The notes under the pieces are model-generated. The model did not search any database. It was not told where the DNA came from and saw only the letters and a program-made list of their open reading frames with translations. Shown here piece after piece: positions 12,910 to 19,171 of a stretch of DNA of 19,171 bases. Origin of the DNA: CALJIC01 sp039805565 (GTDB lineage: Bacteria > Chloroflexota > Chloroflexia > Chloroflexales > Roseiflexaceae); NCBI GenBank assembly GCA_039805565.1, contig JBDLTZ010000198.1:1-19171 (forward strand). The letters are read 5' to 3'. Within the stretch, counting starts at the first letter, position 1. Each line of letters starts with the position of its first letter. The position numbers were made by a program, and so were the translations under genes.

Positions 12910-13380
12910 ATGGGTGAGGAGACCTGCGAGTTCGTGCGGGCGCGCCTTGAGCAGCGGCGCGCCGATGTGCGGACGGCGACCTTCGGGCTCACCGAGGGCG
13001 CGGCCGCCGCGATTGGCGTATCGCCGGAGTGGAGCGCGCTCGACACCCTGCGCCACATCCTGGCGTGGCAGCAGCTCGCACTGCGCTGTCTCGACGAGTG
13101 GCAGTCCAGGCGCAACCTGGCGCCCGCCCCGCACGACGAGGACAGGACCAATGCCGCCCTGCTGGCCGAGCGCGCAGGCCTGGGGCTGGACGAGACACTG
13201 GAGCTGATCGCGGCCAGCTACGCGCGCTTCGAGGGGTTGCTGGCGGCCGGCGACGCCGAGCTGGCGGAGGAGGCGCTGGCGCCGTGGGGCGAACGGGTGA
13301 CGCAGCTGCAAGCGATCTCCGGCATCCTGTGGCACGACGGCGAACACCTCGCGGAGATCGCGCGGGCGCGCAGCCTGTAG
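12910..13380 (+). CDS. DinB-like four-helix protein (DfsB/ClbS-type)
   Basis: A 156-residue soluble protein with the DinB fold pattern: a helix containing SALDTLRHILAWQQLA, and a C-terminal helix GILWHDGEHLAEI. Three histidines (H49, H142 and H146) sit where DinB-family metal ligands are found. Relatives include thiol transferases and ClbS-type self-protection hydrolases, but the reaction cannot be deduced. The start has AAGGAG 5 nt upstream. It lies 53 nt after sqdB on the same strand and may be read through from the sqdB promoter. A link to sulfolipid synthesis is not known. The convergent BCD transporter gene follows after 65 nt, with only a small imperfect hairpin between. Confidence 0.8.
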   Translation: MGEETCEFVRARLEQRRADVRTATFGLTEGAAAAIGVSPEWSALDTLRHILAWQQLALRCLDEWQSRRNLAPAPHDEDRTNAALLAERAGLGLDETLELIAASYARFEGLLAAGDAELAEEALAPWGERVTQLQAISGILWHDGEHLAEIARARSL

Positions 13381-13445
13381 CGGGCACGCCGAGGCGCACG
13401 ACACCCCCAACGAACATCGATGATCGTGGATCTCGTGGGCCTGGA

Positions 13446-14750
13446 CTACCCCCTCGTCTCCCCCACCAGCCCTATCATCTCCCCGGCCGAGGGCGCGGCC
13501 TCGTCACGGAAGCGCGCCACGCTGAGGCGCGGCAGCAGCGCGAGCGAGGCGATCATGGCGAGCGCCTGGAGCGTGAAGACCGCCACGTAGGCCCCTGGCC
13601 GGCTCCCCGTGAGTCCCACCACCCCGTCGCGCACCACCCCGCTGAGCAGCGTGCCGAGCAGCCGCGCGAGCGCGTCGGCCACACCCCACGCGCCAACAAA
13701 GGCGCCCACCTGGCCCGGCAGCGTCATGTCGAGCATCAGCGCGAGGTTGGCGGCGGTTGAGATCCCGCTGCCGAAGCCGAACAGCACCAGGCTCGGGATG
13801 AAGATCGCCGGCAGGTTCAGCGCGCCGCTCAGGGCGATCAGGACCAGCCCCGCGCTCACCAGCGCGCCCCCCAGAGCCGCGGCGCGGGGCTTGCCCACCC
13901 GGCGCGTGAGCGGCCCGGTGAGGAGCAGCGCCACGAGAAGCGCCACGCCCCAGATCGAGGTGTATCGACTGGTGGCCTCCACCGGCACCCCGAAGACCTC
14001 GGCCGCGAACGGCTCGAGCAGCACGTCCTGCCCCAGAATGGCCACCAGCAGGAGGATCAGGTAGATGAAGAAGAGCCGCGCCTGCGGCGTGCCGGTGACG
14101 GCCCGCAGCATGGTGGCGAAGCTACGACGCTCACTACCCGCGAGGGCCGCGCCGCGCTGCTCGAGGCCCGCCAGCGCGCCGAGACCAACCAGAACCGCCA
14201 GCCCGCAGGTGAGGTAGAAGGCGAGCAGCAGCTTCTCCGGCGTGTAGTCACGCAGCGCACGCGAGATGCCGATGCCAGCCGCGATCACGCCGACGATCAG
14301 CGTGAACCACATCGCGCCCACGGTGCGCGCGCGGTGCTCCTCGCCGGCGAGCTCGGTGGCGAGCGAGAGGTAGGAGACGGTGGCGAAGTTGAAGCCCATG
14401 CCCCACATGCCGAAGGCCAGCATGCAGAACAACATCCCGAGGGCCGGGCGCTCGGCGAGCATGAAGGCGGCGCTGGGCGAGAGGGCCGACCCACCGGCGC
14501 AGAGCAGCAGGCCGAGGGCGATGTACGGCGTGCGGCGGTACCCCAGCAGCGGGTGGCGGTCGGAGTAGCTGCCGATCCAGACCTGCAGCGGCGCAGCCAG
14601 GTAGGGCAGGGCGATCAGCAGGGCGGTGAGCGTGGCGGGGATGCCGAGCTCGCTGATCATCACGCGGTTGAGCGTGCCGTCGATCGGGACGGCGGTGAGC
14701 GCGACCGCCATGTTGATCAGGCCGAGGCGCAGGATTTTGTGGAACGGCAT
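13446..14750 (-). CDS. BCD-family (PucC/LhaA-like) MFS transporter
   Basis: A 434-residue, 12-helix MFS protein of the bacteriochlorophyll-delivery family. The opening LRLGLINMAVALTAVPIDGT followed by LNRVMISELG and the block APLQVWIGSYSDRHPLLGYR followed by RTPYIALG are characteristic of PucC/LhaA/G115 proteins. These inner-membrane proteins assist assembly of light-harvesting or reaction-centre complexes, perhaps by moving pigment. The length is normal and the C terminus is hydrophilic. The ATG at 14750 is preceded by AGAGGA. No bch, puf or cyt genes are visible nearby, so it is an isolated gene here. Related proteins also occur outside photosynthesis clusters, so a pigment role is inferred. 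Confidence 0.88.
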   Translation of the reverse strand: MPFHKILRLGLINMAVALTAVPIDGTLNRVMISELGIPATLTALLIALPYLAAPLQVWIGSYSDRHPLLGYRRTPYIALGLLLCAGGSALSPSAAFMLAERPALGMLFCMLAFGMWGMGFNFATVSYLSLATELAGEEHRARTVGAMWFTLIVGVIAAGIGISRALRDYTPEKLLLAFYLTCGLAVLVGLGALAGLEQRGAALAGSERRSFATMLRAVTGTPQARLFFIYLILLLVAILGQDVLLEPFAAEVFGVPVEATSRYTSIWGVALLVALLLTGPLTRRVGKPRAAALGGALVSAGLVLIALSGALNLPAIFIPSLVLFGFGSGISTAANLALMLDMTLPGQVGAFVGAWGVADALARLLGTLLSGVVRDGVVGLTGSRPGAYVAVFTLQALAMIASLALLPRLSVARFRDEAAPSAGEMIGLVGETRG

Positions 14751-15015
14751 GCGGCAATCCTCTGAGGCGATCGGACGCTGGGGTGCTGGGCGAGAACAAG
14801 GCTATGCCCGAACTATGATACCGCACCGGCAGAGGCAGGATGTCACCGTTTCACACGTCATTCGTAGGGCACACGATCTCGGCTGCGTGCTATGATGACG
14901 ATGCGTGACGCAGGGACGCTGGCACGTGTTTTGACGAGTGGGTGACAGGGGCTTGCACTCCGCCCTCCCGACGAGGGATCGGACGACCCCGTAGCTATCT
15001 GCGGAGAGGCATGTG
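14751..15015. promoter_or_regulatory. Divergent promoter region between the BCD transporter and a small membrane protein gene
   Basis: Toward the minus strand there is TATCAT (14815-14820) upstream of the transporter, with no convincing -35. Toward the plus strand there is an extended -10, TGCTATGAT (14888-14896). No open frame of interest and no strong repeat is present, apart from a short CCCTC/GAGGG hairpin near 14965-14980. Confidence 0.5.
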
Positions 15016-15279
15016 ATGAACAGCTCTGGACCCTCGGAAACCCCGATCTACCTGACAATCATCGGCGTCTCGGCGCTGCTGGTATTCGCGTTCCTGCTGA
15101 CCGGCAGCTTCTGGCTGACGAACGTGGTGATGGTGCTGGGCTGCCTGCACATCGCCCGGCACTTCCCGAGCGCCGACGCGATTGTGGAGAATGATATCGC
15201 GCTGAAGTACCTACGCCGCTTTTCGCCGCTGATTGTGGTGGGGATCTTTCTGTTTATGGTGGCGAGCCGCTTCATCTAG
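15016..15279 (+). CDS. Small two-helix membrane protein, unknown function
   Basis: An 87-residue protein I do not recognise. A hydrophilic N-terminal tail (residues 1-10) is followed by a helix from about 12 to 30 (YLTIIGVSALLVFAFLLTG), a second semi-hydrophobic stretch to about 45 (NVVMVLGCLHIARHF), a charged loop (SADAIVENDIALKYLRRF) and a final helix (SPLIVVGIFLFMVASRF). GAGAGG sits 6 nt before the ATG at 15016; the GTG one codon upstream is too close to that site. It has its own extended -10 region and faces the helicase gene convergently, 23 nt away. Codon use looks like its neighbours, so it is probably a real gene. Confidence 0.75.
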   Translation: MNSSGPSETPIYLTIIGVSALLVFAFLLTGSFWLTNVVMVLGCLHIARHFPSADAIVENDIALKYLRRFSPLIVVGIFLFMVASRFI

Positions 15280-15302
15280 GGTGGCCCCAGCCATCGCCCG
15301 AC

Positions 15303-17933
15303 CTACCCGGCCGCCTTCTCGAGCTGGAGCTGCATCTTCCGCACGCGCTCGGCGAGCGTCTCTGAGCTGACTTTGTCGCGCAGACGATCCACGAGCAGGG
15401 GGAAGGCGAACGGCGTGGAGCGCGCTACGTCCACCACAGTCACGCGGCCGGCGCTGAGGCGGGCGAGCGCGGCAGCGAGACGGCTCTGCTCCAGCTGCCG
15501 CTCCAGCACCTCCCGGCGGGCCTGCGCCAGCAGCATGTTCCCGGGGTCGTACTGCGCGAAGACGTCGTACAGCAGGCCGCTGGAGGCCTGGACCTGGCGT
15601 AGGCTCTTCTCGCCGGGGTAGCCCTCGACGATCAGGCCGGCGACGCGGGCGATCTCGCGAAACTGGCGACGCGCCATCTCGGTGGCGTTGAGGCTGGCGA
15701 GCACATCTTCGGTGAGCCCCTGGGGGGTGAGCAGCAGCGTCTGGGCCTCGTCGAGCGGGGCGGGCTCTGGCGACAGGAGCTCGAAGCCGTAGTCGTTCAT
15801 CGCCAGCGTGAACGTGATCGGGCGGAGCCGGCTGAGGCGGTAGGCCACCAGCGCGGCGAGCCCCTCGTGAACCAGGCGCCCCTCGAACGGGTAGAAGAAC
15901 AGGTGGTGACCCTCACGCGTCCTGAGGCGCTCGACAAGCAGCTCGTCGGCGGCGGGGAGGCGCGACCAACGGGCCTGGAGCTCGAGGATCGGGCGCACGG
16001 CCGCCAGCTCCGGCCCTTCGAACACCCCGGCTCGGGCCTGCTCGAGCCGCGCGCGAACGGCCCCCGCAAGCTCCCCGGAGAGCGGCAGCCGCCCCCCCGA
16101 CCAGCGCGGCACCACACCCCGCTCGTCCTCGGCCCGTCGCACCCAGGCGGTCATGTCCCGCACCCGCACGAACTCCAGCACCCGGCCCGCCAGCACGAAG
16201 CGGTCGCCGGGCTTCAGGCGCGCCACGAACGACTCCTCGACGCTGCCGAGCTCGGGGCCGCGCAGGTACTGCACGCGCAGCGAGGCGTCGCTGACGATCG
16301 TGCCGACCGAAGCGCGGTGGCGCCGGGCGACGGTCTGGCTCTCCACCAGGTAGCGGCCGTCGCGCTCGACGACGCGGGCGTACTCGGGGTAGGCGTGCAG
16401 CGCCGGACCGCCGCGCACCACGAAGTCGAGCGCCCAGGCCCACTCGTCGTCGCTCAGGTCGTGGTAGGCGCGCGTGGTCCGCACCTCGGCCAGGAGCTCC
16501 GGGGCGCGGAACCCGCCGCCGAGGGCGAGCGTGACCATGTGCTGCGCCAGAAGGTCGAGCGGGCGCTGGAGCGGCGGGCGGGCCTCGATGCGCCCCTGGG
16601 CGACGGCGTCGCGGGCGGCGGCCACCTCGACGAGCTCGAGGGCGCTGGCGGGCGCGCAGGTGATGCGGCTCGGCACGCCGGGGCGGTGGCCGCTGCGCCC
16701 GGCACGCTGGAGGAGGCGGGCCACGCCCTTCGGACTGCCCACCTGGATCACCCGGTCCACCGGCGCGAAGTCCACGCCGAGGTCCAGGCTGGAGGTGCAG
16801 ACAACGCAGCGCACCCGGCCATCGCGCAGCGCCTGCTCGACCCACGCGCGCGCCTCGCGGTCGAGTGAGCCGTGGTGGAGCGCGATGGTCCCGGCCCAGT
16901 CGGGGCGGGCGTCGAGGATGGCCTGGTACCAGAGCTCGGTCTGGGCGCGGGTGTTGGTGAAGACCAGCGTGCTGGCGGACTCCTCGATCGCGGCCAGCAC
17001 CTGCGGCAGCAGCGAGAGCCCCAGGTGGCCGGCCCACGGGAAGCGCTCGACCCGCGGCGGGATGATGGCGTCGATCGTGACCGGCTTGGGGACCGCGCCG
17101 CGCACGAGGCGGGCAGGCGCGCTCCCGGCCGCGGCCGCAGAGGGAAGAGCCCTGCCCTCCGCCCGCTCCGCGCTCTCGGCGTCCTCTGCGGCACTTTCTC
17201 CACATCCCACGAGCGTCGCCAGCGCCTCATCCAGATTGCCGAGCGTGGCGGAGAGGCCCCAGGTGCGCAGGCCGGGGCGCAGGCCGCGCAGGCGGGCGAG
17301 GCAGAGCTCGGCCTGGACCCCACGCTTGCTGCCCATCAGCTCGTGCCACTCGTCCACCACTACCGCGCGCAGGTCGCGGAAGAGCTCGGGGTGGTCCGGC
17401 CGGGCGAGGAGCAGCGAGAGGCTCTCGGGCGTGGTGACGAGGGCGGTGGGCAGGCGCTGGCGCTGGCGGGCGCGCGCGCCGGAGGGTGTGTCGCCGGTGC
17501 GCGTCTCCACCGTCCACGGCAGGCCGAGATCGACAAGCGGTGCCTGGAGGGCGGCGGCGGTATCGGCGGCGAGGGCGCGCAGCGGCGTGAGCCAGAGCAC
17601 GCGCAGCGGCGGGGCCGATGAGAACCGAGGACGAACAGCCGAGGATGAAGGCGAGGTCGGAGCAGCAGCGGCGCCGTCGCCAGCTCGGGCCGCTCTTTGG
17701 TCTCCGGTCTTTCGTCCCTGGTCCGCCTCAGCGAGATACTCAAGCAGCGGCCCAAGCCAGGCGGCGTAGGTCTTGCCCGCGCCGGTGGTGGCATGGACCA
17801 GGCCGCTCCCCCCACCGAGGTAGGCCAGCCAGACCTCGCGCTGGAAGGGGAAGGGCTGCCAGCCGCAGCGGGCGAACCACTCCTCGGCCGGCGCTAGCCA
17901 TTTCGTATCAGGGTTGGTATGATGCTGCAGCAC
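15303..17933 (-). CDS. Lhr-type DEXH box DNA helicase (ligase-associated type)
   Basis: An approximately 876-residue superfamily 2 helicase. The N terminus WFARCGWQPFPFQREVWLAY matches the Lhr-like group named ligase-associated DEXH box helicase, used in DNA repair with a ligase and a metallo-beta-lactamase-fold exonuclease. Motifs are complete: Walker A TTGAGKT (K54), DEWH (194-197), SATLGN, VFTNTRAQTELW, SSLDLGVDF and QRAGRSGHRPG (from 409). A winged helix and the Lhr C-terminal region (PGDRFVLAGRVLEFVRVRDM) follow. No ligase or exonuclease partner is present here. Two low-complexity inserts derived from repeats interrupt the N-terminal RecA-like domain. The start is uncertain: I use the GTG at 17933, but an ATG at 17960 that overlaps the start codon of the divergent gene is also in frame; neither has a good ribosome site. 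Confidence 0.9.
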   Translation of the reverse strand: MLQHHTNPDTKWLAPAEEWFARCGWQPFPFQREVWLAYLGGGSGLVHATTGAGKTYAAWLGPLLEYLAEADQGRKTGDQRAARAGDGAAAAPTSPSSSAVRPRFSSAPPLRVLWLTPLRALAADTAAALQAPLVDLGLPWTVETRTGDTPSGARARQRQRLPTALVTTPESLSLLLARPDHPELFRDLRAVVVDEWHELMGSKRGVQAELCLARLRGLRPGLRTWGLSATLGNLDEALATLVGCGESAAEDAESAERAEGRALPSAAAAGSAPARLVRGAVPKPVTIDAIIPPRVERFPWAGHLGLSLLPQVLAAIEESASTLVFTNTRAQTELWYQAILDARPDWAGTIALHHGSLDREARAWVEQALRDGRVRCVVCTSSLDLGVDFAPVDRVIQVGSPKGVARLLQRAGRSGHRPGVPSRITCAPASALELVEVAAARDAVAQGRIEARPPLQRPLDLLAQHMVTLALGGGFRAPELLAEVRTTRAYHDLSDDEWAWALDFVVRGGPALHAYPEYARVVERDGRYLVESQTVARRHRASVGTIVSDASLRVQYLRGPELGSVEESFVARLKPGDRFVLAGRVLEFVRVRDMTAWVRRAEDERGVVPRWSGGRLPLSGELAGAVRARLEQARAGVFEGPELAAVRPILELQARWSRLPAADELLVERLRTREGHHLFFYPFEGRLVHEGLAALVAYRLSRLRPITFTLAMNDYGFELLSPEPAPLDEAQTLLLTPQGLTEDVLASLNATEMARRQFREIARVAGLIVEGYPGEKSLRQVQASSGLLYDVFAQYDPGNMLLAQARREVLERQLEQSRLAAALARLSAGRVTVVDVARSTPFAFPLLVDRLRDKVSSETLAERVRKMQLQLEKAAG
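17140..17215 (-). repeat. In-frame repeat-like insert in the helicase gene (second insert)
   Basis: The segment encodes the low-complexity GCGESAAEDAESAERAEGRA and then LPSAAAA, after SATLGNLDEALATLV. The plus-strand DNA GCGCTCTCGGCGTCCTCTGC resembles generic CTCTGCG-type intergenic repeats. The insertion keeps the frame and lies between helicase motifs III and IV. Confidence 0.5.
17617..17735 (-). repeat. In-frame period-7 repeat insert in the helicase gene (first insert)
   Basis: About 120 bp between motif I (GKT) and PLRVLWLTPLRALA encodes an alanine/serine/arginine-rich linker. Its DNA has period-7 arrays at both ends. At 17693-17727 five consecutive heptamers read CTCTTTG, GTCTCCG, GTCTTTC, GTCCCTG and GTCCGCC. 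At 17625-17652 two related 14-mers begin CCGAGGA. This is the same 7-bp periodicity as the intergenic arrays elsewhere in the window. Confidence 0.7.
17915..17923 (+). promoter_or_regulatory. Extended -10 promoter for the GNAT gene
   Basis: TGGTATGAT (17915-17923) is an extended -10 about 36 nt before the ATG. There is no good -35. It lies inside the 5' end of the divergent helicase gene whichever helicase start is used. Confidence 0.55.
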
Positions 17934-17958
17934 GCTTTCGTCCCGCAAGGAGCACCTC

Positions 17959-19171
17959 ATGGCTACGACCGAGATCGTCGTCCGCGCGCTCGCCAGCGAG
18001 GACGAGATCAACACACTGTTCCGCACGTCCGCCGACATGTTCTCAAGCAACCCGCATTCCGACGCCGAGGTGGCCGAGTGGCGCGCGTACGTCGAGGGCC
18101 TGCCGTCCGCCTACCCGGAGATGCTGCGCGGGGCCTTCCGCGACGGAGCCTACCTGGGCGGCTACATCCTGTACGAAAACGAGCTGCGGATCGGATCGGC
18201 GCGCCTGCGAACCGGCTGCATCGGCGACGTGGCGACGCGGCCGGAGCACCGACGGCAAGGGGCGGCGAGCGCGCTGATGCGGGACGCGGTGCGGCTCGGC
18301 CAGGAGCGCGGGCTGGGGCTGCTGCTGCTGGACGGGATCGGGGACTTCTACCACCGCTTCGGCTTCGTGGACGTGCTGGATATCACGCGCCACCTGATGA
18401 GCCGGGCAGCGGTGCTGGACCTGCCGGCAGGGGACCACACGGTGCGGCAGGCCACGGAGGAGGATGCGCCAGCTATCCTCGAGCTGTACGAGCGGCACTA
18501 CGGCCGCTATAGCGGAAGTTTCACGCGCTCGCCGGAGACCCAGCACCACCTCGTGCGCTCGCGCCTGCCGAAGAACCCGCCGCTGCTGGCGGTGGGGCCG
18601 GGCGGGAGCGTTGTGGGCTATCTGCTGATGCCCTGGCACGCGCAGCGGCAGTACGCGATGGAGGTTGCGGCGGACACCTGGCCGGCGACAGCGGCGCTGC
18701 TGCGCTACCACGCGCTGCTGCTGGAGGACGACCCGGAGCCGCCGTCGGAGATCATCTGGCCGCTGCCGCCGGACTCGCCCACCTTCTACCAGCTGGCCGA
18801 CCGTCTGTACATCACGAGCCGGACGAACCATCACCTGAACGAGGGGTGGATGGGGCGCCTGGCGAGCCTGCCGGCGCTGGTGGCCGCGCTGCTCCCGGAG
18901 CTACGGCGGCGCTGGCGAATCTCGGGGGCGGCGTGGGCGGGCGCGCTGCGGGTGGAGGTGGGCGAGGAAGCGGTCACGCTGGCCCTGGCGCCCGAGGAGC
19001 TGCGGCTGGCGGAGGTGCCCCCAGAGGGAGCGCTGGCGGCCGTGCTCACGCCCCAGGCGCTCACGCAGCTAGTGTTCGGCTTCCGGCCGGTGTCCTGGCT
19101 CGCGGGGCAGGAGGGGCAGCGCGTGCCAGAGGAGGCGCTGGGGCTGCTCGAGACGCTCTTCCCGCCGCAGG
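17959..19171 (+). CDS. Eis-like GNAT N-acetyltransferase with SCP2-like C-terminal domain (3' end beyond window)
   Basis: An open frame of 404 codons runs to the window edge with no stop. The first GNAT domain shows the acetyl-CoA loop RRQGAA (98-103) in CIGDVATRPEHRRQGAASAL and then GDFYHRFGF. A second, degenerate GNAT half follows (about 165-285). The C-terminal part (about 295-404), with LTPQALTQLVFGFRPVSWL and LLETLFPP, resembles the sterol-carrier-like domain of Eis-family proteins. Eis enzymes acetylate aminoglycosides, lysines or other amines in the cytoplasm; the substrate here is unknown. The ATG has AAGGAG 5-6 nt upstream. By comparison with Eis proteins only a few residues should be missing at the 3' end. 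Confidence 0.88.
   Translation, partial: MATTEIVVRALASEDEINTLFRTSADMFSSNPHSDAEVAEWRAYVEGLPSAYPEMLRGAFRDGAYLGGYILYENELRIGSARLRTGCIGDVATRPEHRRQGAASALMRDAVRLGQERGLGLLLLDGIGDFYHRFGFVDVLDITRHLMSRAAVLDLPAGDHTVRQATEEDAPAILELYERHYGRYSGSFTRSPETQHHLVRSRLPKNPPLLAVGPGGSVVGYLLMPWHAQRQYAMEVAADTWPATAALLRYHALLLEDDPEPPSEIIWPLPPDSPTFYQLADRLYITSRTNHHLNEGWMGRLASLPALVAALLPELRRRWRISGAAWAGALRVEVGEEAVTLALAPEELRLAEVPPEGALAAVLTPQALTQLVFGFRPVSWLAGQEGQRVPEEALGLLETLFPPQ

Overview
High-GC bacterial DNA, most likely from a Chloroflexota bacterium, possibly a phototrophic or recently phototrophic one. The lineage is inferred from three things: a UDP-sulfoquinovose synthase (sulfolipid), a bacteriochlorophyll-delivery (BCD/PucC-type) transporter, and a tRNA-Tyr/tRNA-Thr/EF-Tu cluster. 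Short period-7 tandem repeats of the types GTGCTGA, GTCGTGA and GACNNNA also occur in gaps and inside one gene. No single gene proves the assignment.

Layout. (1) 1-580, minus strand: a consensus sigma-70 promoter drives tRNA-Tyr, tRNA-Thr and tuf (EF-Tu, cut by the window edge). (2) 643-3627, minus strand: amidase, then a Gfo/Idh/MocA oxidoreductase and the fluoride channel crcB, with a heptamer repeat array in the gap. (3) 3660-4215: a divergent intergenic region with a sigma-70-like site toward the amidase and an excellent sigma-54-like site toward a small GlsB/YeaQ-type membrane protein, whose gene is followed by two strong hairpins. (4) 4251-6641, minus strand: a two-gene Na+/solute (acetate-type) symporter, with the DUF4212 small subunit upstream of the large subunit. 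(5) 6642-7590: a long gap holding a possible structured leader, AT-rich promoter-like DNA and the dead 5' end of an MFS transporter gene. (6) 7518-10169, plus strand: a good promoter, a cNMP/CBS/nucleotidyltransferase signalling protein and a DnaQ-like exonuclease. Together with the symporter pair this is a known type of gene association, here split into two divergent halves around the MFS remnant. (7) 10380-13380, plus strand: a lone tyrosine recombinase, then sqdB with its own promoter, then a DinB-like protein. (8) 13446-14750, minus strand: the BCD-family transporter. (9) 15016-15279, plus strand: a small two-helix membrane protein. (10) 15303-17933, minus strand: an Lhr-type DEXH helicase. 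It diverges from an Eis-like GNAT acetyltransferase (17959 to the window end, open at its 3' end).

How the parts fit together. The window is mainly chromosomal housekeeping and metabolism with no mobile element or phage block. The most informative signals are regulatory and evolutionary: the sigma-54-type site, the split symporter/signalling cluster, the pseudogene between its halves, repeat-derived in-frame insertions in the helicase, and nearly identical TATACT promoters before unrelated genes. I found no strong case for a wholly new multi-gene system. The best functional hypothesis is regulated organic-acid uptake through the symporter and the CBS/nucleotidyltransferase protein.
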